DNA from: CAYZSU01 sp964480565
GTDB taxonomy: Bacteria; UBA10199; 2-02-FULL-44-16; JAAZCA01
DNA length: 15,319 nucleotides
Direction of reading: 5' to 3'
Assembly (NCBI GenBank): GCA_964480565.1
Contig: CAYZSU010000051.1
Location: 1 to 15,319 of the forward strand
Every line of letters begins with the position of its first letter. Positions within the stretch are counted from its first letter, which is position 1. The position numbers were made by a program, and so were the translations under genes. The notes under the pieces were generated by a model. The model saw only the letters and a list, made by a program, of their open reading frames with translations, searched no databases and had not been told where the DNA came from. This document shows, in pieces, positions 6,187-14,772 of the stretch.

Positions 6187-8607
6187 ATGCGAATAAACAA
6201 AACTCAAATCAAAACACAGCAAGCAGATACTGCTCAGACCAATCCTGAAAGTATGATTGATATTGAATCGCAACAAACACAAGAAATTCAAGACTTCTTT
6301 GATAGTTCCTATGAAGCAACATCCAATAGCTCGTCCCATCCGCAAATGAACACATCTGACCCACTTGATGATTATACCATGGGCGACTTTGTTAATGGGC
6401 AACGCATTAATAGCCAATATCAATCCGGTTCCCAGTGGTTAGAAAGCTTTCCACCCGCATTGGAAGATGTCATTGCCAATAGTGATCATGCAGTCAATCA
6501 TCTAGACATCGTTAAAAGTCAATATGAACGCTCCGATCAGGCCATCAGTGCACTACTAACGCGCTATATCCAGGCCAAAAATGCCGGTGGATTATCGATG
6601 ACCCAAATCCAAACAATTACAGAACGCATTGAACTCGCGACAAAAGCCAAGTCCAGATGCCAAACAGAATTACAAAAGCTAACCAACCTAGAAAAGCAAT
6701 TCAGCCATGTGTATGAGCAAGAACGGCTACTCGGTAAAGATTTAAACAATGATGGATGGATGGGAAAACCACATGCCGTCGATTCTTACTTGATCAAATA
6801 CGACTCCAATGATCAGATGATTTTAATTGACCCTGTCACAAAAAAACCTGTTCCCATACCATTTCTCAATCCTGATTATAGCCCTGCACTGACCACAGAT
6901 AATTCACTTGAAATGAAAGTACTCAATGAAAATGATTCTGCAGATTTAGTCCTTGGACTAACAGACGATGCCTTCTCAAATGCCAATAGCCATTTATATC
7001 GATGTGCCATAGAGCTCAACATACCAGAAGTGTTATGGGTGGAAAAAAATGATGATTATCAATCGGCATTAGGCCCTTACAAGATAATTGATGATGATAA
7101 CAGCGGTCTAGGTCGATATAAACCCAGTGCATGGAGCAGTGATAGTAACAACGGAATTCATCAAGTCGTGCCAGAGGATAAATCCAAATATATTCAAATT
7201 CAAGTGACTGATGCGCAAATTATTTCCGTAGAAAGCGGTGAATATGACGCAAATACAAATGAACCTTTATACCATCAGGTCCTTGAATTACGTCATGACA
7301 GTGAAGTGATCAGCCGAATTCGAATTGAAGGCATGTACGACAATAACAATGATGACACACGCGGCGCACCAACACTTAGAGGTAGAAATTACATTGCCGC
7401 CTCATCCGTTGGAGTGGCTATTAATGGCAATAACAGAGCCAGTGCCATCCGTTTTGATGCGGGACAGATGAAATCCACAGGGCGGCATATTGCAAGTACA
7501 TCCGATTTAAAAAATATTTTTCCTGACATGCCCAACTCTGACGCTGGCAAGCGCGCATATAACGAGCATTTAGAGCTTTTCACTCAAAGCAATCCAAGCG
7601 CAGAGTATTATGACATGGACAGCAATCATCCAGGATGGAAAACAAGTGGTCATCGGGAGATACTCAATGATCCTAATAATGGTCATCATGCTTTACACAT
7701 TGGACCTAATCAACGAGATCGTTATATTAGCTCAGAAGTAATCCCTGGTAAAAATGACTCTGCACTTGGATTTCGAACCGGTGTGTTTATCGATGGCCTT
7801 CGTGGCGAAATTAATGGCAGTTCATACAATGACATTATTCGAGCCCCGAATGTCAATGATTATTCAGATACAGCCAAATCATTTCTACCTGATAATATTA
7901 AAAAAATTGAAAAAGATGATCCTCTCTATAGCAATATTATCACATCCCAGGGTGGCAATGATATCGTCATTGCCGGTGGTGGCGATAATTATATTCAAGG
8001 CGCAACATTTGTACATATTGAAGCAACGAGTGTATTGGATGAAAATTATATTAACCCTCCCAATACACGATCTGAATTTTCATCCAATCAAGGAAGCAAT
8101 AGCAAGCGGAAAAACCCAAAAGTATATGTTCACGTGGATGGTGGACAAAGCGTATATGTCAATACGCCCGACGAATTTAATGAATATGATGAAACCCTTC
8201 GACAAGCACGTACAGCGATAGTTGGCGATGAAGATGAGGATAACGAACACATCGATGAGAATACGGTACTCAATAACTTAGCTGAAAGCTATGAAGATGA
8301 TTACTTCGAGCTAAATGCTAGTCGCAATTTTCGTACAATGGAACTTCGTGATGGCGAAACACCTGAATTTGCAAATTATGAAATGGGTGGCCTAACCGAC
8401 GATGTATTTTTTGATAAACTAACACAAGTGCAAAAGAACATGCAGGATGCATTCATACGAGAACCCGACATTGATGATGCAGAGATAGAAAGCACCTGGC
8501 AGGAAGTGGTCGGCGAAAAAACAAAGCTCGACGATGAAATGAATGGTTTTTTTGATGAAATGTTTGGCAGTATGGATGATTTATTTAATGAACTAGACAT
8601 TGACTAG
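6187..8607 (+). CDS. Large acidic protein with helical N-terminus, EF-hand-like loop and degenerate RTX motifs
   Basis: I do not recognise the 806-residue whole. From the N-terminus: a disordered Gln/Ser/Thr-rich stretch (1-85), and a helical module (about 90-180) that resembles the upstream 186-aa protein. Next is a DLNNDG loop (185-190) that looks like a half EF-hand or dockerin-type calcium site. A long mixed, probably beta-rich region follows (about 200-620), holding weak RTX-like pieces NGSSYNDII and GGNDIVIAGGGDNYIQG (about 541-603). The acidic C-terminal part (about 680-806) ends in an Asp/Glu/Phe/Met-rich amphipathic segment. No signal peptide or membrane helix is visible, so if it is exported the route would be leaderless (type I or type III). 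It is followed after 18 nt by the RTX protein gene, almost certainly in one operon. Confidence 0.8.
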   Translation: MRINKTQIKTQQADTAQTNPESMIDIESQQTQEIQDFFDSSYEATSNSSSHPQMNTSDPLDDYTMGDFVNGQRINSQYQSGSQWLESFPPALEDVIANSDHAVNHLDIVKSQYERSDQAISALLTRYIQAKNAGGLSMTQIQTITERIELATKAKSRCQTELQKLTNLEKQFSHVYEQERLLGKDLNNDGWMGKPHAVDSYLIKYDSNDQMILIDPVTKKPVPIPFLNPDYSPALTTDNSLEMKVLNENDSADLVLGLTDDAFSNANSHLYRCAIELNIPEVLWVEKNDDYQSALGPYKIIDDDNSGLGRYKPSAWSSDSNNGIHQVVPEDKSKYIQIQVTDAQIISVESGEYDANTNEPLYHQVLELRHDSEVISRIRIEGMYDNNNDDTRGAPTLRGRNYIAASSVGVAINGNNRASAIRFDAGQMKSTGRHIASTSDLKNIFPDMPNSDAGKRAYNEHLELFTQSNPSAEYYDMDSNHPGWKTSGHREILNDPNNGHHALHIGPNQRDRYISSEVIPGKNDSALGFRTGVFIDGLRGEINGSSYNDIIRAPNVNDYSDTAKSFLPDNIKKIEKDDPLYSNIITSQGGNDIVIAGGGDNYIQGATFVHIEATSVLDENYINPPNTRSEFSSNQGSNSKRKNPKVYVHVDGGQSVYVNTPDEFNEYDETLRQARTAIVGDEDEDNEHIDENTVLNNLAESYEDDYFELNASRNFRTMELRDGETPEFANYEMGGLTDDVFFDKLTQVQKNMQDAFIREPDIDDAEIESTWQEVVGEKTKLDDEMNGFFDEMFGSMDDLFNELDID

Positions 8608-8625
8608 AATATGTAGAGGCTACTT

Positions 8626-10671
8626 ATGGTGAACGTAAAATCAATCAATCCGAATATTGCACAACTAGAGGATCAAGCGGCGATTGCAGATGAAAATCAC
8701 TCGCAAGCAAATGCAATGCAAGACGATATACAGTCGACATTAAATCAAATCAGTGAATTTCGACTGGAAAATGATGAATGGTTGACAGAATCTCAAGTCG
8801 CAGAGATGAATCGTATTGAAACCATGCTAAAAGCAGAGTCCACCGCTATTGAGTATTACGGTGCTGAAAATGGATTTACACCGATAGATCAATCAGGAGA
8901 CTGGCAATTACCCCGCAATCTTGAACCGCTATGGAATGGCGTACCCGCAGATACTATTCATCCGCTAGATGCAGACCAAGAATATCTTAGCAGCGATCCT
9001 TTTTATGGAGACTATCAAGGTAGTTTCAGTATTATAAACAGTGGTAATCCGAATCAGCCCACTCGAATTGCATTTCAAATGACCGATGACATGCATGAAC
9101 TTCATGCCACGCAGCATGGTCGAGATATTATTATCACCGCATCATATGATGGATCCCGCCCTAATCAAAGCTGGATCATACAAGATGGTGCTGTTCGCCC
9201 AGAACCGTTTATTGTCTCAGCACTTAATCTATCACACCCAGTTATGATCGACTTAAGCGGCATCCATCGCCAAGGAAAAAATTACATCCATGGATCTGAA
9301 TTCGATGATATTATCAAAGGCTCACAGGGACAGGATAAAATTATTGGCTTTGCTGGCAAGGATATCATTGATGCTGGTGCTGGCAATGATATTGTATACG
9401 GTGATGAGTATTATGCATCTGCCGGACAATTTGATTCAGCTTATGGCGGCAATGATACGATACTCGGCGGCATGGGCGACGATGCCATTTTTACAGGTGG
9501 TGGTGAAGATACTGTCTTTGAATCTGACCAAGGCGAATCCATTGCTGAGCAGGAGCATTGGCAAGACAATACCAGCGGGACGCGTCCTCCATCAGGAGGT
9601 GATTGGCTGAACGCTGTCCATTGGGATTTTGCGCCGGATGCAAGCAATGACAATATGCTTACTTATCGAAATACCGATGGCCAGAATGCCGGTCAACTGA
9701 CTATCAATATGGCTGAGCTAGGCGATTATGACATGGCTTATGGTGAAAGAGATGCAAACAATAATTTAATTATTACATTATCAGGCGATGATGGCATGTT
9801 TAAAATCAAGATCGAAGATTTTTTCGGTAATCACTTCTCAGATGACAATCCCATCAATCGCATCGCACGATTAAATATCATTGGCTCCAATGACAGTGAT
9901 ATGATTGATTTTAGTAGCATTCAAGTCGACAGCCAGGTCATTAATATCAGCGGTGGTGCAGGCGATGACATTATTTTTGGCGCAAAGAATCAGATGATCG
10001 CACAAGGATTACGCACAAATAGAAATGAACTATTAGCTAGCCAAACATCATCCTCACAACTGAATAATTTTGTGAATAGCGGTATTTTTACAACCGATGA
10101 TAATCATAATTATGAAGAAAATTCCCAAACCGATTGGATGGGATATCACTCGCAAGTCCATGGGCGACAAATAGTAGTCCGGATGGATGAAAACCCTGAG
10201 ACAGATTTAATTTCTCTAAAATCACCTGAAGGTTATAATAGCGGATATATCACTCAAAGTGGCAATCATATGTATGTCATTCTTGCCAAAGACCCAGATA
10301 TTCCAGGTCAAAAAGCAGAGACCATTGTTATTTGCATTGAAAATGCAGTGTCAAAAGGTATTGGGTATTCTGATATTTTAGTACGCAATGAAACAACAAT
10401 GACTGTTGGCGATGGCAATGCGCAAGGAGTCACATATAGCAATGAATTTACATTAACTGAAATCAGCTTGGATGATGCGGATTATCTTATGGATGGCGGA
10501 ACAGGAAGCGATCTAATCTATGCGGATGATGGTGCACGTGTTACTGATTCGACCGATGAAATTATTCGGCAACGGATTAGTATGACAGCCAATCCAATAC
10601 CATTTGAATCCCACTCAAATGAAAACAATACACCCGCTGAATCCAATGACAGTGAGTCAGATGAAGAATAA
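8626..10671 (+). CDS. RTX-family (haemolysin-type calcium-binding repeat) protein
   Basis: This 681-residue protein carries several RTX nonapeptides (GGxGxDxUx type) that fold into a calcium-binding beta-roll. The main block is residues 223-298, including GSQGQDKIIGFAGKDII, AGAGNDIVYGD, GGNDTILGGMGDDAIF and GGGEDTVF. Two further islands are GGAGDDIIFG (443-452) and GGTGSDLIYADDG (624-636). The N-terminus (about 1-80) is helical and contains LTESQVAEM...RIE, similar to the module in the two upstream proteins. The C-terminus is a very acidic Ser/Asn/Glu/Asp tail. There is no Sec signal. RTX proteins are typically exported by type I systems using a C-terminal signal, but no ABC transporter, adaptor or TolC gene is here. 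AGAGG (8615-8619) is the Shine-Dalgarno. It could be a surface adhesin, S-layer-like protein or secreted enzyme, and I see no catalytic motif. Confidence 0.88.
   Translation: MVNVKSINPNIAQLEDQAAIADENHSQANAMQDDIQSTLNQISEFRLENDEWLTESQVAEMNRIETMLKAESTAIEYYGAENGFTPIDQSGDWQLPRNLEPLWNGVPADTIHPLDADQEYLSSDPFYGDYQGSFSIINSGNPNQPTRIAFQMTDDMHELHATQHGRDIIITASYDGSRPNQSWIIQDGAVRPEPFIVSALNLSHPVMIDLSGIHRQGKNYIHGSEFDDIIKGSQGQDKIIGFAGKDIIDAGAGNDIVYGDEYYASAGQFDSAYGGNDTILGGMGDDAIFTGGGEDTVFESDQGESIAEQEHWQDNTSGTRPPSGGDWLNAVHWDFAPDASNDNMLTYRNTDGQNAGQLTINMAELGDYDMAYGERDANNNLIITLSGDDGMFKIKIEDFFGNHFSDDNPINRIARLNIIGSNDSDMIDFSSIQVDSQVINISGGAGDDIIFGAKNQMIAQGLRTNRNELLASQTSSSQLNNFVNSGIFTTDDNHNYEENSQTDWMGYHSQVHGRQIVVRMDENPETDLISLKSPEGYNSGYITQSGNHMYVILAKDPDIPGQKAETIVICIENAVSKGIGYSDILVRNETTMTVGDGNAQGVTYSNEFTLTEISLDDADYLMDGGTGSDLIYADDGARVTDSTDEIIRQRISMTANPIPFESHSNENNTPAESNDSESDEE
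9292..9519 (+). repeat. RTX nonapeptide repeat block
   Basis: This is the coding stretch for residues 223-298 of the 681-aa protein, with about six to seven imperfect Gly/Asp nonapeptides interrupted by an insertion around residues 260-273. The repeats are diverged at DNA level, so they are protein repeats rather than recent DNA duplications. Confidence 0.8.
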
Positions 10672-10741
10672 ACTGATATGATATTGAATGCCCATTGATA
10701 TAAGAATTCTAAAGGAAGAAGCCTAACATAAACCAAAAAGC

Positions 10742-11458
10742 CTAAACCGTGATATTGACTATATCACCCGCCATATCATCTTCAACATCAAGCACTGCTT
10801 TATTGGCTAATACCCCCACCTTTGCTAAGAGTAAATCTATCATTTCATCACCGATATCCACATTTGATCCTTCTAAAAAACCAAATGCAATTTTACCCAG
10901 ACTATTATGTCCAGGAACACCGCTTATTGGCGAACCAGAATCAGCTGTTTCAGTAAAGCGATTGGATCCCATATTTTTTAATTTAGAGGGGTCAGCAAAT
11001 GTAGATAGCTCCAATTGACCAGCAACATGTGTGAGACCTTCACTATCCGCATAACTTACAATACCATTATCATGAACATTAAAACTCGTCGCCTGTTCTG
11101 GAATGCGAATTTCAGGCTCCAATCGATAATAATCCGATGTTTCCAAATATCGATCATCCCCTATTTGAAATTGTCCGAGCCGCGTAAATTCATCCCCTTT
11201 TTCAGAATGAAGTTTAAAAAAACCTTGTCCTGCAATAGCCATTGCAATTGGGGAATCACTCATTTCTACAGGTCCTTGCCGATGATCCACATGTACAGAA
11301 ACTGTCTGAACACCACCCACTGACATATCTGATTGAATATGTTGAAGACGTTTAAACCCAGGAGTATGACTATTCGCAATATTATGAGCCACTGATCGTG
11401 TTTTATCCAAATTGGTTCGCAGTCCAGACAATGACACTCGAAATCGAATTGAATCCAT
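10742..11458 (-). CDS. Flagellar basal-body rod/hook protein, FlgG/FlgF family
   Basis: At 238 residues this protein belongs to the axial flagellar family (FlgE/F/G) and would form part of the rod or proximal hook outside the inner membrane, exported by the flagellar type III apparatus. The N-terminal rod motif NIANSHTPGFKR is at 26-37, the family core SPIAMAIAGQGFF at 69-81, and the C-terminal FLEGSNVDIGDEM at 194-206. The overall layout follows FlgG, including a VAGQLELSTFADPSKL block and a G-x-PG-x-N-x-LG segment. It is somewhat shorter than the typical FlgG of about 260, and the usual C-terminal RAYExN motif is replaced by KVGVLANKAV, so FlgG versus FlgF is not settled. An AGGTGA Shine-Dalgarno precedes the ATG. 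It stands alone in the window and is convergent with the RTX operon. Confidence 0.88.
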   Translation of the reverse strand: MDSIRFRVSLSGLRTNLDKTRSVAHNIANSHTPGFKRLQHIQSDMSVGGVQTVSVHVDHRQGPVEMSDSPIAMAIAGQGFFKLHSEKGDEFTRLGQFQIGDDRYLETSDYYRLEPEIRIPEQATSFNVHDNGIVSYADSEGLTHVAGQLELSTFADPSKLKNMGSNRFTETADSGSPISGVPGHNSLGKIAFGFLEGSNVDIGDEMIDLLLAKVGVLANKAVLDVEDDMAGDIVNITV

Positions 11459-11479
11459 AAGTCACCTCACGAAATTACT

Positions 11480-11485
11480 ATTATA
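11480..11485 (-). promoter_or_regulatory. Candidate -10 box for the flagellar gene
   Basis: Read on the minus strand this is a perfect TATAAT, 22 nt upstream of the ATG at 11458. No good TTGACA-like box lies at 16-18 nt upstream. That position is occupied by the first ATGCAT palindrome, so activation or repression by a regulator is plausible. Confidence 0.4.
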
Positions 11486-11499
11486 CATGAAATATGTTA

Positions 11500-11568
11500 T
11501 TATGCATAAACAATTATGGAACTATTTATGCATAATTGTCATAAATCCAATAAAAACAAATCATGCAT
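11500..11568. repeat. ATGCAT palindromes and inverted repeat
   Basis: TTATGCATAA occurs twice (11500-11509 and 11526-11535), and a third ATGCAT is at 11563-11568. Between them CAATTATG (11511-11518) is the inverted partner of CATAATTG (11531-11538). This may be an operator cluster for the divergent genes or simply AT-rich palindromic sequence. Confidence 0.4.
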
Positions 11569-11777
11569 ATACGTCAATTATATGGATACGATGCGCCCTC
11601 TAGGGAGTGTAAAATAGTCATTTCTCACAAAACAATATCACAAGTTAAACAAGCAAATACCCGCTTTTATATCAATGGCCTACCCCCAGGATTTGCCTAT
11701 AAAATATCTATTTAAAAACGCTTTCAGTATTTCAATCTCAAGTTTTCTGGCAAAAAACCGTTATTTTTATCTTTGTG

Positions 11778-13700
11778 ATGCTAAGCATTGAAAATATACG
11801 ATCTCAACTTATCTCAGAACTTCTAAAAAGTACTCGTGTGCAGTCAACCTTTGAGCCAAAATCAGATGCAATGCCACCAAATAGTCTCAAATACGCGCAA
11901 TCCGAATCATTGATTGCCCCACATAATAGTGACTACAATCAATTATCACCTCAAAGTAAGTCTTTTCTAACCACAATCGAACACTTATTTTCTCAACCAA
12001 CATTACAAAAGAAACTGTTTCATCCTATTATGAAGCTCATTCAAAATGCACCTGAATCACTCGAAGTATTTACAAAAAGTATTCATAGCCTTGAAAAACA
12101 ACGCGCCACACCTGAGCTACTCACACGATTTACAAATTTTGCCACTAAATTAGCCGATAAATTTATCCCTTCACATAATCACCAGGCATCACTCAAACAA
12201 GTGCAATTTCATCAAATAATGCAGCAAGTAAGTCATTTTATTGATGCACAAAATAGCATCTCACCAACTGAGAAACTATCCGTGGAGCAAAGCGTTCAAC
12301 TTTTAAAATTAATTGCCAAAGAAACACCGCAGAGTATTGATAGAGAATTATTTGCTCTACCCATTATTCAAAAAGCAGGTATATCCACAGAGCTATATCA
12401 ACAAATAGCGCATCATATTGAGCCGATTCGTTTTGCATTGCTCATTATTGAAGCACAAAAAACACCCCAATCAAGCACTGTAATCGCCCAAATTATGAGC
12501 CAAATTCAACTCGCATTTGATAATAAACAACCCCTTGATTCAATCATTCATTTTTGGGAACAACAGTTAATGCCCATAACACCTAAAGAATTTACGCCTG
12601 CCAATGCAATGGACATTCACTATCCATCAAAAGAAATTATTCATCTGCCGCAAAACAACTCGCATGGCATTCTACTTCAAGCCATATCTCCGACAGAAGG
12701 AGTATTGCCCGATAGCTCCTGGCAACCTATGATGGATAGTAAGGAAATTGCACTGCTTGGATCAATGTTAATTGGAAGCGAATTACCGCAGGGATTTCAT
12801 CATATAAAATATCGTTTAAACACACGAAAAAAAGAAAATACATTTATCAACTTACTTCTATATGTATTAAATGATGATGAGTATGAGGCCTATTCAGAAC
12901 TTGAAAAAAAACCATCACAAAAAACACCATCCAATAGCCCCTATCATTCCGATAGCACTTCTTTTCACCAGGTTGGACAAGGTGAGATATCCATCAATGT
13001 TGATTCACCCTATATTCTGTTAGCACCTTATTCAAAAAAAGACATCATTTCCGCACCATTAAATTTAACATTTCGTTTCTTATACCGCTTTGTAGATCCA
13101 GATTATAAATATTCACGGTCTGAATTCTTAACATTTAAACGATCTGCAATCAGCCAAAAGTTCAACAAAAGCATTCAACTATTAAACGAAAAGGGCATCC
13201 AATCCTATTCGGATTACAGTGATAGCGTTGACAATCTATTTGTGGAGTTATCTCATTTATTTCCACTTGGACAAATTAATTTTAAACAAGCACAAAAATT
13301 TTTCAAAGATGAAGTACTTCTATATCTTGCAGGCAAACGATCCAATTCAATCATTACACAACGTGAAAAAACTATTTTAAACTCAAATCATGGCGATATT
13401 ATGGCAAGTATTTGCCAACGAGCAGCAGGATTAATGGCCATTGCCAATGAGCATTCTCAGAGCCTTATTCACTTTGCAGACTCTATCTCCTTTGCCAAAA
13501 CAAAACCTTATTATATGCAAACATTGCAAAAATACCTCACAATGCTCAGCGCTTCAGACAGTACAACTAATACCTACCAGAATGATCAATCCATGTTATC
13601 ACTACTACCACCAAATACTAGGGAGCAATCACAAGTCTATCGACAAACACCACAAGCATCAGAATTTATATCACACTATCGTATGCGTAATATCGAATAA
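11778..13700 (+). CDS. Unrecognised 640-aa protein, probably soluble
   Basis: I cannot assign this protein to a family. It is rich in Gln, Ser, His, Ile and Leu, with no signal peptide and no membrane helix. Residues about 50-270 look mainly alpha-helical. A middle stretch (about 330-365) contains SKEIALLGSMLIGSELP followed by a beta-like YRLNTRKKENTFINLLLYV. A Ser/Pro-rich linker (about 370-400) separates it from a mixed, mostly helical C-terminal half. The start is uncertain: ATG at 11778 and GTG at 11775 are adjacent and neither has a Shine-Dalgarno. It is divergent from the flagellar rod gene, so a flagellar accessory role such as a hook-length-type protein is conceivable. However, I see none of the conserved FliK C-terminal pattern, and I do not claim it. 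Confidence 0.75.
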   Translation: MLSIENIRSQLISELLKSTRVQSTFEPKSDAMPPNSLKYAQSESLIAPHNSDYNQLSPQSKSFLTTIEHLFSQPTLQKKLFHPIMKLIQNAPESLEVFTKSIHSLEKQRATPELLTRFTNFATKLADKFIPSHNHQASLKQVQFHQIMQQVSHFIDAQNSISPTEKLSVEQSVQLLKLIAKETPQSIDRELFALPIIQKAGISTELYQQIAHHIEPIRFALLIIEAQKTPQSSTVIAQIMSQIQLAFDNKQPLDSIIHFWEQQLMPITPKEFTPANAMDIHYPSKEIIHLPQNNSHGILLQAISPTEGVLPDSSWQPMMDSKEIALLGSMLIGSELPQGFHHIKYRLNTRKKENTFINLLLYVLNDDEYEAYSELEKKPSQKTPSNSPYHSDSTSFHQVGQGEISINVDSPYILLAPYSKKDIISAPLNLTFRFLYRFVDPDYKYSRSEFLTFKRSAISQKFNKSIQLLNEKGIQSYSDYSDSVDNLFVELSHLFPLGQINFKQAQKFFKDEVLLYLAGKRSNSIITQREKTILNSNHGDIMASICQRAAGLMAIANEHSQSLIHFADSISFAKTKPYYMQTLQKYLTMLSASDSTTNTYQNDQSMLSLLPPNTREQSQVYRQTPQASEFISHYRMRNIE

Positions 13701-13772
13701 ATGCATTACAATCCTCTTTCTTAAGAGATAAAAGACACAACAGAGGCTTGCCAAAAACCCCATATCACAAAC

Positions 13773-14291
13773 CTACATTAACAATATAAGCAGCCAACGA
13801 AAAACAATAGCGCTAGCAAATACAGCAATAAGTATTGTGCGTTGGGTATGGTTAAATAAATTGGGTAGTAATATCTTGAATAAATATTCAACACACTTTC
13901 TCAAAAAAATATATAAGAGATAAATCACAATGATAAGTCCTGCGGGATGAGAATCATAGCTTTGTACAAATTGACCATGCACTATTGCAATAAATGAGCG
14001 TGTTAATCCACAACCAGGACAAGGAATATGAAATAATTGCCTCACAATACAGAATACATACTTCGATATTATAGGCATTTCATTATAGAAATATGCTAGA
14101 AAAAAAATAAAAGGGATCCCTATCAGGGGACCCCTCAAAAATATCCATTTTTCTATTTGGAAAGTATTGAAAAACGCCCATCTTCGCAGATTACCCATTA
14201 AATCCAACTCGGTACCATACTCATATATATTTACCCTCATTAAATTTGCTATCCACATTGAATCTGAACATTTTTGAAGACTTCCTAACAT
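13773..14291 (-). CDS. DUF2752-type small membrane protein
   Basis: The motif CPGCGLTRSF (91-100), followed about 15 residues later by a short His-Pro-Ala-Gly segment (115-118) and a hydrophobic helix, is the hallmark of DUF2752 proteins. Three hydrophobic segments are visible (about 55-70, 117-135 and 152-172), so it sits in the inner membrane. The function of the family is unknown. The 172-residue reading starts at 14291 and has an unusually long polar N-terminus; a later start (for example the Met at residue 32) would give a length nearer the family norm. No strong Shine-Dalgarno decides this. It lies 38 nt downstream of the DUF4870 gene in the same direction, and such small membrane proteins often travel together. 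Confidence 0.8.
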   Translation of the reverse strand: MLGSLQKCSDSMWIANLMRVNIYEYGTELDLMGNLRRWAFFNTFQIEKWIFLRGPLIGIPFIFFLAYFYNEMPIISKYVFCIVRQLFHIPCPGCGLTRSFIAIVHGQFVQSYDSHPAGLIIVIYLLYIFLRKCVEYLFKILLPNLFNHTQRTILIAVFASAIVFRWLLILLM

Positions 14292-14329
14292 TGTTATTTT
14301 GAGAACACTCCCTCACTCGATCAGCTAAT

Positions 14330-14740
14330 TTATTTTTTATCTATTTTTGCCAACCTAGCAGCCATGTCACCGATAAATGGAATCCGCCACAACTCTTTCT
14401 TATATGCTTTATATGAACACCATACAATTAATACAAAGCCACCCAGCTTAACAGATATACTAAAAAATGTAATAATCGGTAAAAATATAAATGCGATATT
14501 TCCAAAAATAAAACTCACAAGCATCATTGCAAATACTATAATATATATGCTTGCCAATAAGACAATGGATTGCCATGCATGAAAGATTACAAATGTATCT
14601 TTTTTCTCTATTAAAAGTAAAATAGCTCCAGAAATTGGAAGTCCGCATGTTGGTATAGACAGTGCATAAGCCATTAAGGCCGCTATTTCAGATGAGATGC
14701 CACTATCGCTTTGTTTGGTTTTATTTTCTTTTGCAGCCAT
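14330..14740 (-). CDS. DUF4870 (Tic20-like) small membrane protein
   Basis: This 136-residue protein has the DUF4870 layout. A short polar N-terminus (1-15) precedes a first hydrophobic helix ending in IEKKDTFVIFHAWQS (44-58). Two or three further hydrophobic helices follow, then the C-terminal YKAYKKELWRIPFIGDMA motif (110-127). It is an inner-membrane protein of unknown function. The ATG is preceded by GGGGGA only 3 nt away. A promoter is not obvious in the short gap to the terminator at 14773, so transcription may come partly from read-through of the histone-like gene. It probably forms an operon with the DUF2752 gene. Confidence 0.85.
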   Translation of the reverse strand: MAAKENKTKQSDSGISSEIAALMAYALSIPTCGLPISGAILLLIEKKDTFVIFHAWQSIVLLASIYIIVFAMMLVSFIFGNIAFIFLPIITFFSISVKLGGFVLIVWCSYKAYKKELWRIPFIGDMAARLAKIDKK

Positions 14741-14772
14741 AAATCCCCCAAAATTTAAATTCCTGCTTATAC

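Larger units (their letters stand above)
11459..11777. other. Divergent intergenic region between flagellar gene and 640-aa gene
   Basis: This is 319 nt without a convincing gene. The half next to the flagellar gene is very AT-rich and holds a minus-strand TATAAT and ATGCAT palindromes. The half next to the 640-aa gene contains a TATAAA (about 11698) and homopolymer runs, but no clear -35, no sigma-54 site with correct spacing and no Shine-Dalgarno. I see no tRNA or structured RNA here. Confidence 0.6.

Noticed and set aside
11412..11603. Short + strand reading across the divergent intergenic region
   Set aside because: It starts inside the flagellar gene antisense, has no Shine-Dalgarno, and shows no recognisable protein features.
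11667..11695. TGGC and TTGC elements upstream of the 640-aa gene as a sigma-54 promoter
   Set aside because: The distance between GG and GC is several bases too long for the -24/-12 spacing.
13714..13727. CTCTT...AAGAG inverted repeat between the convergent 640-aa and DUF2752 genes
   Set aside because: A 5-bp A/T-rich stem without a T run on either side is expected by chance here.
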